Positions 1-9,403 of a stretch of DNA of 64,000 nucleotides are shown in pieces. Within the stretch, counting starts at the first letter, position 1; the number at the start of each line of letters is the position of its first letter. Source of the DNA: Paenibacillus mellifer (lineage in GTDB: Bacteria > Bacillota > Bacilli > Paenibacillales > Paenibacillaceae); NCBI RefSeq assembly GCF_023195895.1, contig NZ_JALPRK010000006.1, forward strand, positions 1 to 64,000. The letters are read 5' to 3'. Below the pieces are notes generated by a model. It was not told the origin of the DNA and did not search any database. It was given only the letters and a program-made list of their open reading frames with translations. Made by a program: the position numbers and the translations under genes.

Positions 1-16
1 CGGCTTCTGTCGTTTC

Positions 17-367
17 TTACGGTGTTTTTTTCTTGTCGCCCCGAGGGGGCTTATCCGGGTTTTGCAATTCCTGCAAGTATTCGTCAAGCCGGTCGAAGCG
101 GGCTTCCCACAAGCTGCGGAACGAAGCGATCCACTCGTCCAGCTCCTGCAGGGGCTCCGGCCGAAGCCGGTAAATCCGGCGATTCGCGACGGGTTGAACC
201 TCGACGATGCGGGCTTCGTTCAACACCTTCAGATGCTTCGATACCTGCGGCTGCCGGACTTGGAGACGGTCCGCGATTTCGCCCACGGTCAGGGGGCCGT
301 ATCGCAGCAATTCGACCATCTCCAGGCGATGGGGCTCGGCAAGGGCGCTCAAAGTTGCGGTGTTCAT
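17..367 (-). CDS. ArsR/SmtB-family winged-helix transcriptional regulator
   Basis: A 116-residue single-domain winged-helix repressor. The N-terminal part (LSALAEPHRLEMVELL) and the recognition-helix region (VRQPQVSKHLKVL) are typical of ArsR proteins. The family's alpha-3 metal motif (ELCVCDL) is absent, so arsenic or metal sensing is not supported. The tail with W and RFDRLDEYL resembles ArsR proteins encoded beside an SRPBCC/AHSA1 gene; any such partner would lie left of the window edge. I prefer the ATG at 367, because AAGGAAG lies about 9 bases upstream of it, while the in-frame GTG at 376 abuts that site. It is divergent from pyruvate kinase. Confidence 0.88.
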   Translation of the reverse strand: MNTATLSALAEPHRLEMVELLRYGPLTVGEIADRLQVRQPQVSKHLKVLNEARIVEVQPVANRRIYRLRPEPLQELDEWIASFRSLWEARFDRLDEYLQELQNPDKPPRGDKKKTP

Positions 368-410
368 CGTTCTCACTTCCTTGCTTAAAGTATACCTTAT
401 TGAATCAGCA

Positions 411-430
411 ATATTCCAGTGTAGGAATAT
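411..430. promoter_or_regulatory. inverted repeat, candidate ArsR operator
   Basis: ATATTCC (411-417) and GGAATAT (424-430) form a perfect 7-bp inverted repeat with a 6-base spacer in the divergent region. On the minus strand a TATACT hexamer lies at about 391-396, so the repeat overlaps the likely -35 region of the arsR promoter. Autoregulation by the adjacent ArsR protein is inferred from position only. Confidence 0.45.
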
Positions 431-501
431 AAAAAATATGAACTGGTTTTTTTGGCAACTTGACGCATACTAACCTAAACAAGACTAAGGGAGGTACCAA
501 G

Positions 502-1917
502 GTGCTTCGGACAAAAATCATCTGTACGTTAGGCCCGGCCTGCGATTCGGTTTCCGTACTGAAGGAAATGATTCAAGCCGGGATGACGGTCGGCCGGCTG
601 AATATGGCCCATGGCGAGCTCGAGGAGCATGTAGCCCGCATTCAGCGGGTGCGGCAAGCCGCGCAAGAACTGCATACCTTTGTGCCCATCATGATGGACA
701 TCAAAGGGCCGGAGGTACGAATCGGCAAATTGCGGGAAGCTTCCTGCGAACTGATTGCCGGGGAGGAGATTGTCCTTACGACGGAGCCGCTAGCCGGGGA
801 CGCCGCAAAGATCTCTGTCAACTATCCCGAAATGCCCCAGGTGGTGAAGGCGAATGACCGGATCCTGATCGACGATGGATTGATTGAGCTGCGCGTAATG
901 TCAGCCGAGGGTGCCGAAGTTCGCTGCCGCATCGTCAACGGCGGGAAGCTGAAGCCGAACAAAGGCGTCAATTTGCCCGGAATCCATACGACGCTGCCTG
1001 GCGTGACCGAGCGCGATATCCGGCATCTCCATTTCGGCCTGGAGAACGGGGTGGAGATGATCGCCGTATCGTTTGTCCGCAAAGGCGACGATATCCGTGA
1101 GGTTCGGCGAATCTTGCAGGAGAACAACGGAGGGCATGTCCAGATCATCTCCAAGATCGAAAACGAAGAAGGCGTGGACGATCTGGAGGATATCATCGAA
1201 GCCTCGGACGGCATCATGGTCGCGCGCGGCGATCTGGGGGTGGAAATTCCGGTTGAGGAAGTGCCGATGCTTCAGAAGGAAATGATCGACAAGTGCAACC
1301 TGGCCGGCAAACCGGTTATCGTTGCCACGCATATGCTGGAGTCGATGCAGGTCAATCCGCGTCCGACGCGGGCCGAGGTTAGCGACGTGTATAACGCCGT
1401 GATGCAAGGGGCGGATGTCGTGATGTTGTCCGGAGAATCGGCGGCCGGGAAATATCCGGTCGAGGCCGTGCGGACCATGGCCGCCGTCGCGCGCAAAGCC
1501 GAATCCATGATCGATTACGGAGAGGCATTCCACCGGAGAAGAATGCTCCATGGCACCAATATCACGGAGGTGATCAGCCAAGGAGCGGTCAGCGCTTCCC
1601 TGGAGCTAAACGCCAAAGTGATCATCACGTCAACGGAGAGCGGGTTTACGGCCAGAATGGTCTCGAAATATCGGCCGAAAGCGCCGATTCTGGCGATCGC
1701 CCATCACCCGCATGTGTTGACCAAGTTAATCCTGTTGTCCGGGGTATTCCCTTATTTGGGCGGCCCGGTTACGACGACGGACGAAATGCTGGCATCGGCG
1801 ATCGACAGCGCCCGCCGATCCGGTTACGTCAAGGAAGGCGATACCGTGGTTTTCTCGGCCGGATTGCCGCTGGGTCAAGCAGGAACGACAAACCTGATTC
1901 AAATCCAACAGGTGTAA
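502..1917 (+). CDS. pyk: pyruvate kinase, short form, with altered cation-site residues
   Basis: Converts phosphoenolpyruvate and ADP to pyruvate and ATP in the last step of glycolysis. The 471 residues cover the barrel, B and C domains; the C-terminal PEP-utilizer domain found on many Bacillus enzymes is absent. Family blocks are present: IISKIENEEGVDDLEDI, MVARGDLGVEIP, ATHMLESM (usually ATQMLESM) and MLSGESAAGKYP. The usual RLNFSHG is RLNMAHG (Asn34 kept, Ser to Ala36), and the usual DTKGPEIRTG is DIKGPEVRIG (Asp66 and Glu71 kept, both Thr replaced by Ile). Ser and the first Thr are K+ ligands in classical enzymes. The start is GTG 502, 7 bases after GGGAGGT; the frame is open to TTG 460. 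Probably a paralogue of the housekeeping enzyme. Confidence 0.9.
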   Translation: MLRTKIICTLGPACDSVSVLKEMIQAGMTVGRLNMAHGELEEHVARIQRVRQAAQELHTFVPIMMDIKGPEVRIGKLREASCELIAGEEIVLTTEPLAGDAAKISVNYPEMPQVVKANDRILIDDGLIELRVMSAEGAEVRCRIVNGGKLKPNKGVNLPGIHTTLPGVTERDIRHLHFGLENGVEMIAVSFVRKGDDIREVRRILQENNGGHVQIISKIENEEGVDDLEDIIEASDGIMVARGDLGVEIPVEEVPMLQKEMIDKCNLAGKPVIVATHMLESMQVNPRPTRAEVSDVYNAVMQGADVVMLSGESAAGKYPVEAVRTMAAVARKAESMIDYGEAFHRRRMLHGTNITEVISQGAVSASLELNAKVIITSTESGFTARMVSKYRPKAPILAIAHHPHVLTKLILLSGVFPYLGGPVTTTDEMLASAIDSARRSGYVKEGDTVVFSAGLPLGQAGTTNLIQIQQV

Positions 1918-1934
1918 TTCGTGATTGAATCTCG

Positions 1935-1964
1935 AACCGCTCCCACTTTAGGGAGTGGTTTTTT
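1935..1964 (+). terminator. rho-independent terminator after pyk
   Basis: A 10-bp stem (AACCGCTCCC with GGGAGTGGTT, one G-U pair, 6-base loop) is followed by six T, 18 bases after the pyk stop. Confidence 0.88.
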
Positions 1965-2080
1965 GATATGTAGGATTTATGTCACATTTTGACGATTTTT
2001 GTCTAATTGAGTCTTATGTTCGGGCCGATAAATATTATAGATTTGCATCTTAGAGTTATCATCAGGAGGTTGGGTAACAG

Positions 2081-3400
2081 TTGAAAAGGAATGTTAAACG
2101 ATTGACAAGCTTGCTCTTGGCTTGTGCCATTCTGGTTGGACTGGCCGGGTGCGGGGGCGGCGATCGGAAGGATGGCTCCGGGGCCAATGCACAAGGGGAT
2201 CGGATCACCTTAAAGTTTATTTGGTGGGGCGGTCCGGTACGCAAGGATATGACCTTAAAGGTGATTGACCTTTATGAGCAGAAGCATCCGAACGTAACGA
2301 TTGAAACGGAGGATTATCCGGACAATCCGACACTGGCACGCTATTTGGCGATGGAAACGGCGGACCAAGCGGAGCCGGATTTGATCCAGATGGATTACAG
2401 CTTCGTGTTCAACTACATTAACCGGGATCTGGTAGAACCGCTAACGCCTTACGTGGAATCAGGTCTCTTGAACTTGTCCGACATCCCTCCCGCATATTTG
2501 CCGCCAGGTCAATCGGAGGGCCAGCAGTACGCGATCCCGCTCGGGATTAATGCCTTATCCATGGCATATGACCCGGCTATGTTCGAGGATTACGGCATCA
2601 CTCCGCTGCCGGAGGAGTATACGGTAGACGAATTCTACAACGTCCTGAAGCAGTTTAAAGAAAAGGTCAACAAGGAAGGCTTCTATCCGCTTGATAATAT
2701 GTTTGATTTCTCCTATTGGTTAAGATCCAAAGGGGAGTCACTGTATAATTCGGAGGGGACGGCCCTAGGCTTCACGGATGCGAATATGGTCGAATACTTA
2801 CGGCTGATCCAAACGTGGATCGAGGAGGGGCTGCTGAATCCGAAAGTCGACATCGCGCAAGCGACCATAGGAGATACGAACCGGCTGGCGTCCGGGGACA
2901 CAGCCTTTTTCCCGATGCCCAGCAACCAGATTGTCAATTTGGGAAAACTCGCCGGGCGAACGATCAAGATGATTAACCTGCCCTCTGTACCCGGCGGACA
3001 AGAAGGGAATTTCATTAAGCCGTCGCAGTTTTTGACGGTATCCTCCTATTCGAAGCATCGGGAAGAGGCCGTGAAGTTCCTCGATTACTTCCTGAACAGC
3101 ACCGAGGCGAATGACATCCTTCTCGGGGAACGCGGAGTTCCGCTTCCGGCATCCATTTCGGCCCGTCTTCAAGATAAGGCTGATGCTCAAGCAAAAGAAC
3201 AATATACGTATATGGACTACGTGTCGGAACACTCGACGCCCATTGATCCGCCCGCTCCAAGCAAATCCGGGGTCGTCAATAACATGCTGCAGTTGACGAT
3301 CAATAACCTGATTGCAGGCAGCTTGACTCCAGAACAAGCCGCAAGTAAGTTCAGGCAGGACGCGGACAATACTTTGGGTCAGGGGGGCACCGGGAAATGA
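2081..3400 (+). CDS. extracellular sugar-binding lipoprotein (solute-binding protein family 1)
   Basis: A 439-residue binding protein. The signal peptide ends in the lipobox LAGC (Cys about residue 24) and is followed by a Gly/Asp/Ser linker, so it should be lipid-anchored outside the cytoplasmic membrane. The body has family-1 features ([27 protein letters not shown] near the N terminus, [10 protein letters not shown] mid-protein). No permease or ATPase genes adjoin it. Its stop overlaps the start of a chemoreceptor by 4 bases (ATGA), so it may present a ligand to that receptor instead of serving import. The start is TTG 2081, 10 bases after AGGAGGT. The ligand is unknown. Confidence 0.87.
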   Translation: MKRNVKRLTSLLLACAILVGLAGCGGGDRKDGSGANAQGDRITLKFIWWGGPVRKDMTLKVIDLYEQKHPNVTIETEDYPDNPTLARYLAMETADQAEPDLIQMDYSFVFNYINRDLVEPLTPYVESGLLNLSDIPPAYLPPGQSEGQQYAIPLGINALSMAYDPAMFEDYGITPLPEEYTVDEFYNVLKQFKEKVNKEGFYPLDNMFDFSYWLRSKGESLYNSEGTALGFTDANMVEYLRLIQTWIEEGLLNPKVDIAQATIGDTNRLASGDTAFFPMPSNQIVNLGKLAGRTIKMINLPSVPGGQEGNFIKPSQFLTVSSYSKHREEAVKFLDYFLNSTEANDILLGERGVPLPASISARLQDKADAQAKEQYTYMDYVSEHSTPIDPPAPSKSGVVNNMLQLTINNLIAGSLTPEQAASKFRQDADNTLGQGGTGK

Positions 3401-5100
3401 AGCGATTCAAATTGAACAGCATCCGAAAAAAGCTGTACACCGGATTTGGCGTCGTATTGGCGATGCTGCTGATCCTGGGCATGATTGGGCTTGCCAATCT
3501 GACGGCGGTGAATCGGACTTACTCCAAGTTGCTAGAGCACCAGATTCAATCCATTGGTTTGATCAAGCAACTGAACATCTTGATTGAAGCAGAGCATGCC
3601 AGCGTGTCTGATTTTATGATTACAGGAGACCAGAAAGAGCTGGACAAGTTCAACCATCTGCAGTCCGAATTCATGAAACTGCATGACGAGCTGCTTGCGC
3701 TGATCGCTGATCGGGACAAGCGTCAGGTACTATACGGCTTGGATTTGCTGCAGGAGCAGTTCCTCAGTATTTCGGACAAAATGATTGATGCCAGAATTAA
3801 AGGCGACGAGAAAACCTTGGTGGCAACGGCGACGGATCAAGGCGAGGTGCTTGATAAGTTCGTGGAAGTGGCAGAGCGGCTGGTGGATACGGAGCAAGCC
3901 TTAGCGGATGCGGAGACGGTCAACGCGAAGAAGGACGTCGCCTCGGCGCAAACGTCGATGAGCATCATCGCGGTCTTGGCGCTAGTTCTTAGCGGAGCGG
4001 CGGCTTACTTCATTAGCTCCAATATTTCCAAACCGATCATCCAATTGAAGGCGGCAGCGGCGCAAATCGCTGCCGGCGATTTGACGGACATTGATTTGCA
4101 GTTGAAACAGAAGGACGAGTTAGGTGCCTTGGCCGAGGCTTTCAAGATCATGCATAGCAACCTGAGGAAACTGATCGAGGAGATCGGGTTCCATGCCGAG
4201 CAGGTGGCTGCATCTTCCGAGCAATTGACGGCCGGTGCAGAACAGACGAGTCAGGCCACGAATCATATTGCTTCCATTACGGAAGAATTGGCGCAAGGCA
4301 GCGAGATTCAGGTAAACCGAATCGCCGGCAGCGTGGACATGGTTCAACGAATGGACAGCGAGGCGGTGCAAATTGCAGAAAGCGCCAGGAACGTTACCGG
4401 TTCGGCCCTTCATGCCTCCCGGGTCGTTATGGAAGGAAACGACGCGGTCAAAATCGCCATGAATCAAATGTCCTCCATTCAAGAGCACGTCAACCAAGTG
4501 GCAGATTCCGTGCAAACTTTGGGGGCCCTGTCCAATGAAATCGGGTCGATCATCAGCTTTATTACAGAGATCGCGAACCAGACGAACTTGCTTTCCTTGA
4601 ATGCTTCCATTGAGGCGGCTAGAGCCGGCGAAGCGGGCAAGGGCTTTGCGGTGGTTGCCTTAGAAGTGAAGAAGCTTGCAGAGCAGACCGCGGTGTCAGG
4701 CCGGCAAATTGCCGGGGTGATCCAGACGATTCGCCAGGAAACCTTGCAGAGCGTGAAAAAGGTGGAACTTGGCGAACAGGCGGTTTTATCGGGTATTCAC
4801 TCGGTGAAGGCTGCAGGAGAAGCCTTCGACGCGATCGAAACCGCCATTCGCGGAGTGACGGCGGAAATTCAAGAGGTGACGGAAGCCTCTCAAGGGATGT
4901 CCTCCGAAACGAATGCGCTTGTCGATACCTTTGGTTCAATTGCTGAGATCACGAATCGAACCGCGGAAGGCACTCACGGCGTATCGGCTTCGGCGCAAGA
5001 ACAGCTTGCCACGATGGAGGAGATGACCAGCTCCGCCGTGGCGCTGGCGAAGATGTCCGAGGATCTGTTGGAACTGATCAGCAAATTTAAAATCCATTAA
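3397..5100 (+). CDS. methyl-accepting chemotaxis protein
   Basis: A 567-residue transmembrane chemoreceptor. TM1 is at about residues 12-34, with an outside four-helix-type sensor at about 35-185. TM2 is at about 189-207 and HAMP at about 208-262 ([20 protein letters not shown]). The signalling hairpin is cytoplasmic, with its conserved tip at about 389-425 ([21 protein letters not shown]). The usual VVADEVRKLAE is [13 protein letters not shown]. The start overlaps the stop of the binding lipoprotein (ATGA), indicating translational coupling. A small helical sensor that docks a binding protein would fit the arrangement, but that is inference. Confidence 0.93.
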   Translation: MKRFKLNSIRKKLYTGFGVVLAMLLILGMIGLANLTAVNRTYSKLLEHQIQSIGLIKQLNILIEAEHASVSDFMITGDQKELDKFNHLQSEFMKLHDELLALIADRDKRQVLYGLDLLQEQFLSISDKMIDARIKGDEKTLVATATDQGEVLDKFVEVAERLVDTEQALADAETVNAKKDVASAQTSMSIIAVLALVLSGAAAYFISSNISKPIIQLKAAAAQIAAGDLTDIDLQLKQKDELGALAEAFKIMHSNLRKLIEEIGFHAEQVAASSEQLTAGAEQTSQATNHIASITEELAQGSEIQVNRIAGSVDMVQRMDSEAVQIAESARNVTGSALHASRVVMEGNDAVKIAMNQMSSIQEHVNQVADSVQTLGALSNEIGSIISFITEIANQTNLLSLNASIEAARAGEAGKGFAVVALEVKKLAEQTAVSGRQIAGVIQTIRQETLQSVKKVELGEQAVLSGIHSVKAAGEAFDAIETAIRGVTAEIQEVTEASQGMSSETNALVDTFGSIAEITNRTAEGTHGVSASAQEQLATMEEMTSSAVALAKMSEDLLELISKFKIH

Positions 5101-5121
5101 GGGGTTTCCCCCTCGATGCAG

Positions 5122-5168
5122 CAAGGTCCCCCGAAGCCGTCACGACGGCTCGGGGGACCTTGTCTTTG
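5122..5168 (+). terminator. terminator after the chemoreceptor gene
   Basis: A long stem pairs CAAGGTCCCCCG with CGGGGGACCTTG and AGCCGT with ACGGCT around a CACG loop, followed by a T-rich stretch. The convergent PTS gene ends at 5171, so the structure may serve both strands, although no T-run follows on the minus strand. Confidence 0.8.
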
Positions 5169-5170
5169 TT

Positions 5171-7138
5171 TTAATGGATTTGATCTAGCATTTGGTAGGC
5201 TTCCTGTTTGGAATTCACCTGCAGCAATTGCTCGCGGAATCCGTCATCCATCAGCTTGCGGGACAGCATTTGCAGGATCTTCAAATGCTCGTTGCCTTTA
5301 TTCTCGGCGGGGACGGCGATCATGAAGATCAGCTTCGCGGGCGAACCGTCCGCGCTACTCCAATCAACGCCTTCCGGCTTCATTCCGAATACGACCCGGG
5401 GCTTCAGCACGGCCGCCGATTTGCCATGCGGCACGGCGACGTTCATGCCGATGCCGGTAGAGCTTTCCTGTTCGCGCTTCAGAATCGCCTGCTTGAACTC
5501 GGCCGTGGAGGTCAGCACGCCTTCGGCGTTCAGTTTATCGATCATTTCGTCGATGATTCCGTCCCGCGTCGAGGCGGAAAGGGAAGGTTCGATCAGATCC
5601 AGACTGATGATATCGGTCAGTTTGCTAACCGGACGTTGAGCTTCGGCAGCCGGCGTGCTCACCGGGCGGTCGGAGCTTGAACGCGGCGCTTCTACGGCCG
5701 GAGCCGCCTCCTCCGCAGCGCTTGCCCCAGCGAGCTGAGGTTCGGCCTGGTCTTTCTTCAGCAGTTTGATCATCAAGGCGGTAACAATGGAGCCAACGAT
5801 GACGGCCACGAAGAACATGAGGATATTGTCAACGGCGCCAAGCACGGCAACGATGGGACCGCCATGAGCGACACGGTCGCCGACGCCGCCCAGCATGGCG
5901 ATCACGGAACCGGCCATTGAGCCGACCATGATGCTCGGAATCACGCGCAGCGGGTCTTGCGAAGCGAATGGAATCGCGCCCTCGGTAATCCCGAACAAGC
6001 CCATGGTGAAGGCGGCTTTGCCCGATTCCCGTTCTGCATCATGGAACTTGCGTTTGAATAAGAATGTTGCCAGACCCAGCCCGATCGGCGGAATACAGAT
6101 CGCCACGGCGATCGGACCCATGATTTGATAGTTGCCTTCCGCGATCATCGCGGAGCCGAACATGAACGCCACCTTGTTGACCGGACCGCCCATGTCGAAG
6201 GAGATCATGGCGCCCAGAATCAATGCCAGCAGAATCGAGCTGGCTCCTTGCATGCTGGCAAGCCAGCTCGTCAGCGATTCGAACACTTGAGCGATCGGGC
6301 CGCCGAGCAAATAAATGAAGGCCAAACCGACAATTAACGAAGATAGGACCGGGATGATGATGATCGGCATGATCGGATTGATCGCCTTCGGAACCTTCCA
6401 CTTCTTGATCCACAGCGCGACGTAACCGGCCAGGAAGCCGGCAATAATCCCGCCGATGAACCCGGCGCCGGCTTCACTGCCGTAGAAGCTGCCATTGGCG
6501 GCGATATAACCGCCGATGATCCCGGGAGCCAGACCCGGCCGGTCGGCGATACTGAACGCGATGAACCCGGCTAACACCGGTACCATAAACGTAAAGGATG
6601 CGGCCCCAAGCTTCTCGATCGTTTTCCAGAACGAGTCTTCGGGAATTTGCAGGCCGCCCGGTGTCGGTACGCCGCCGATCGAGAGAGCGATGGCGATCAG
6701 GAGACCGCCAACGACGATAAACGGAATCATATACGAGACGCCGCTCATCAGGTGGCGATAAAAAGCATTTTGTTGCTTGGCGCCGGTCTGCTTGGCCGGC
6801 GTGCCTTCACCGCCGCCTTGTCCTTGGAATACCGGCGCTTCTCCGCGAATCATCCGTTTAATCAGTGCTTCGGGATTACGAATGCCTTCCTGTACGCCGA
6901 CGGCAATCAATTTCTTGCCGACGAACCGGCTTTTGTCCACTGATTTATCGGCGGCAATGATAATGCCGTCCGCTTGGCGGATATCTTCATCGGTAAACTG
7001 GTTTTCCACCCCGATCGAGCCCTGTGTCTCGACCTTCATGTCTATGCCTAGCTTGTCGGCGGCTTTTTGCAGGTTTTCCGCCGCCATGTACGTATGGGCA
7101 ATCCCGTTGGGACATGAGGTAATCGCCAATAATTTCAT
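5171..7138 (-). CDS. manP: PTS fructose/mannose-family transporter EIIBCA (ManP-like)
   Basis: Imports and phosphorylates a hexose at the membrane using phosphate from HPr. The 655 residues run in the order EIIB (1 to about 100, phospho-Cys9 in ITSCPNGIAHTYMAAE), EIIC (about 125-470, multi-pass) and EIIA (about 505-655, phospho-His571 in VAVPHGKSA). This B-C-A order and length match Bacillus ManP; FruA is ordered A-B-C. The start is ATG 7138, six bases after GGGAGGAAA; the frame is open upstream to 7186. A ManR-like activator is encoded directly upstream on the same strand. Mannose is the best guess for the substrate, but fructose-type sugars are possible, and no manA lies alongside. Confidence 0.85.
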   Translation of the reverse strand: MKLLAITSCPNGIAHTYMAAENLQKAADKLGIDMKVETQGSIGVENQFTDEDIRQADGIIIAADKSVDKSRFVGKKLIAVGVQEGIRNPEALIKRMIRGEAPVFQGQGGGEGTPAKQTGAKQQNAFYRHLMSGVSYMIPFIVVGGLLIAIALSIGGVPTPGGLQIPEDSFWKTIEKLGAASFTFMVPVLAGFIAFSIADRPGLAPGIIGGYIAANGSFYGSEAGAGFIGGIIAGFLAGYVALWIKKWKVPKAINPIMPIIIIPVLSSLIVGLAFIYLLGGPIAQVFESLTSWLASMQGASSILLALILGAMISFDMGGPVNKVAFMFGSAMIAEGNYQIMGPIAVAICIPPIGLGLATFLFKRKFHDAERESGKAAFTMGLFGITEGAIPFASQDPLRVIPSIMVGSMAGSVIAMLGGVGDRVAHGGPIVAVLGAVDNILMFFVAVIVGSIVTALMIKLLKKDQAEPQLAGASAAEEAAPAVEAPRSSSDRPVSTPAAEAQRPVSKLTDIISLDLIEPSLSASTRDGIIDEMIDKLNAEGVLTSTAEFKQAILKREQESSTGIGMNVAVPHGKSAAVLKPRVVFGMKPEGVDWSSADGSPAKLIFMIAVPAENKGNEHLKILQMLSRKLMDDGFREQLLQVNSKQEAYQMLDQIH

Positions 7139-7164
7139 GGATGTTTCCTCCCGTAATCTAAGAT

Positions 7165-7179
7165 CGTAATCGTTTACAT
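7165..7179 (-). promoter_or_regulatory. cre-like CcpA site upstream of manP
   Basis: On the minus strand ATGTAAACGATTACG matches 14 of 15 positions of WTGNAANCGNWNNCW. It lies 27 bases upstream of the manP start, where CcpA binding would repress. Assigned by pattern only. Confidence 0.5.
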
Positions 7180-7283
7180 CACCCATCTTATCGTATAAAG
7201 AACGGAGGAAAAGAACTTTATATTACCGCAAGTTCCGGAAAAACCGGATTATATCCCTGTAAGAGGTGTTTGAAAAACATGCA

Positions 7284-9233
7284 CTATAAGCTGCCGAGGA
7301 GTTCCTCGGGAGTTTTCGCCCGTACTAACCGCTCGACCGTCGAAGGCTGTTCGCTTAGCAGAGACAGGCGCTGGAACAGTTTTTTCATCATTTCTTGCTC
7401 CTGCGGGACAAGCGCTAACATAAACACAAGGGACACCTTCTCTTCCTGCCATTCCAGCGGCTCTTGCAGGGTGGCGACGGCAATCCGTGATGTCCGAATC
7501 AGCTTCGGATCGCCATGGGGGATCGCGATACCGCCGCCGATGGTCGTGGACGAGAGCCGTTCCCGCAGCAAAGCCTGATGCGCGTAATCCCGCTCGACGA
7601 ACCCCTGATCCGCTAATTGGTTCGCCAGCAGCTCGATCAGCTCGAAGCGATGGCCGATGGAAAGGCGCGGGAAGACGAGCGAGGGCTGGGCGTACAAGCC
7701 TAGAATCGAACCGGCGTGTTCGGCATGACCGGACTCTTGATCCAGCTTGCCGATGAAGTCGGCGATCTTCTGCATTTCGCCGGCCTCCAGCAGCGGGGAC
7801 ACCGTGATGGAAGGGGGGTTCACCTGCTCTAGCGGAATCGTTGATATGATAAAGTCAACCGAATGGTGCGCCAAATACCCCGGGAGGTCGGCTTTTCGAA
7901 CGGAATCCAAGACATCCAGCTCAGGGAATTTCCGCTCCAGCTTGGTGCGCAAAATCTGCGACATGCCTACCCCCATATGGCAAACCGTCACAATTCGCTT
8001 CCGATCCTCGGCCGGTTGGCTAAGCCGCTCCATCGCGGCCTGAAAATGCAGCGTCAAATATGCCGCTTCCTCCTCGGGGATGGCGAAGGGATACCCTGCG
8101 CTTAACTCCCTTGTCGCATAAATCACCATATCGAACATGTACGGGTACATTTTCTTGATATCCTGCAGCATCGGGTTAGATACCGTGAGTCCATAGCTTA
8201 ACCGATTCAAGGTGGAATATAAATGAATGCGCAGCCCTTCCATCAAAACCTCGTCTTTGCCAAAATCCACCCAGGTCAAGGCCGACATCTTCCGAACGAG
8301 CGTCTCTGCCAAACCCCGGGCTTCGGCCGTTTCCGCCGCGTGCGGTTTTGCCCCGGGTTCCGCCGTTTCGATCCTCGCCTGGGAGCGGATTTTCCCACCC
8401 AGAATATGGGCGGTCAGATAAGCGGCCTCGTCCTCCGGAAAGTGTACCGCAAACAGGCGCTCCAGTTTACGGATGAAGGCTCCGGTCCAGCGGAACTCCT
8501 GTTTCTTGCGGACAAAGGTTTTCTCCTGCTCGGAGAAGGTGATCGGCTGCTTCAGCTTCGTCCGCCGAATCATCAGGAGCGTATGGATCAGAAGGTTGTC
8601 GAACGCTTCATCCGTAAAAGCAAGCTGTGCATCAAGTTCAAGCTGCTTGAGCTCCCGGGTAACGATATCGAGCTCATGGGCGGCAAACCGATCCTTGATG
8701 AATGCCTGGCCTGCTTCGCCGGTGAGTTGGGACAGCTTGGACAACGCTGCCCGCCTGTCCCGCTCTTTCCCCTCGATGAGGACACCGACTTTTTGCTTGG
8801 AAACGACGGTCAGGTCGCGTTTGTCGAGCCATTCCCGCAAGGTGTCCAAATCTTTTTTGATGACGGTTTTACTGGTATAGTGCTTGTCGGCCAGCTCTTG
8901 GATCGTTACCGGCTTCGTCTCCATCAGCAGTTGATATGCAACGGCGATGAGCCGTTCCTCCTCGGTCTCCTGTTCTTTATTCTTGACGGACCGGAGCAGT
9001 TGCGCGGCGACTTCGGCCTTGTCCGACGCGGCAATGTCCAGCGTGACCCCGAATCCGGGCTTGCGGACCAGCCGGGCGTTCGACACCTGGGTCAAATACC
9101 GGTCGATTTCATCCAAATCGTTGCGTATGGTTTTCTCCGAGCAGTCGAAGTGCAGGGCGATATCCCGGATCACCAAGTGAGGCCGGGTTTCGGTAAGCAG
9201 CATATGTAAAATGTCTTTCTGACGGTTGTTCAT
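7284..9233 (-). CDS. manR: PTS-regulated transcriptional antiterminator/activator (ManR-like)
   Basis: A 649-residue PRD-containing activator. It has N-terminal winged-helix DNA-binding segments (residues about 3-60 and 85-145), two PRD domains (about 190-400, His-containing helices), a GatB-like EIIB domain with Cys418 (VCHMGVGMSQ), and a C-terminal EIIA domain with His573 (GGGIAIPHGDPK). Bacillus ManR is 648 residues with the same layout. Phosphorylation by HPr on the PRDs and by the transporter on the EIIB/EIIA-like parts normally tunes such proteins. I prefer the ATG at 9233, 9 bases after AAGGGGGTG; the in-frame GTG at 9245 overlaps the ribosome binding site. It should activate manP, 145 bp downstream. 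Confidence 0.87.
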   Translation of the reverse strand: MNNRQKDILHMLLTETRPHLVIRDIALHFDCSEKTIRNDLDEIDRYLTQVSNARLVRKPGFGVTLDIAASDKAEVAAQLLRSVKNKEQETEEERLIAVAYQLLMETKPVTIQELADKHYTSKTVIKKDLDTLREWLDKRDLTVVSKQKVGVLIEGKERDRRAALSKLSQLTGEAGQAFIKDRFAAHELDIVTRELKQLELDAQLAFTDEAFDNLLIHTLLMIRRTKLKQPITFSEQEKTFVRKKQEFRWTGAFIRKLERLFAVHFPEDEAAYLTAHILGGKIRSQARIETAEPGAKPHAAETAEARGLAETLVRKMSALTWVDFGKDEVLMEGLRIHLYSTLNRLSYGLTVSNPMLQDIKKMYPYMFDMVIYATRELSAGYPFAIPEEEAAYLTLHFQAAMERLSQPAEDRKRIVTVCHMGVGMSQILRTKLERKFPELDVLDSVRKADLPGYLAHHSVDFIISTIPLEQVNPPSITVSPLLEAGEMQKIADFIGKLDQESGHAEHAGSILGLYAQPSLVFPRLSIGHRFELIELLANQLADQGFVERDYAHQALLRERLSSTTIGGGIAIPHGDPKLIRTSRIAVATLQEPLEWQEEKVSLVFMLALVPQEQEMMKKLFQRLSLLSEQPSTVERLVRAKTPEELLGSL

Positions 9234-9331
9234 CGTTCGCGTCACCCCCTTGAATATGGGATCTAAGTGGCCGTGTCAGGCTATAACGCACTTCGTCTAG
9301 CATTGCTGGAAAAGGCAGATTCGATACGGGC

Positions 9332-9363
9332 GGGCACCAAACCGGGCATCCTCACGTACACTA
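9332..9363 (+). promoter_or_regulatory. possible mother-cell sigma (K/E) promoter of tgl
   Basis: CGTACACTA (9355-9363) differs at one position from the sigma-K -10 pattern CATANNNTA, and GGCACC lies about 17 bases upstream. Bacillus tgl is a mother-cell gene, which is the main reason for the call. The evidence is weak. Confidence 0.25.
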
Positions 9364-9403
9364 ACCTAGATTCACCCGAATATTGACAAGGAGGGGAACA
9401 GGT

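Noticed and set aside
460..501. N-terminal extension of pyruvate kinase from TTG 460, and the sigma-G-like word CATACTA at 466
   Set aside because: GGGAGGT lies at 489-495, after TTG 460 and correctly before GTG 502. The best -35 candidate for a forespore promoter is 21 bases away, too far.
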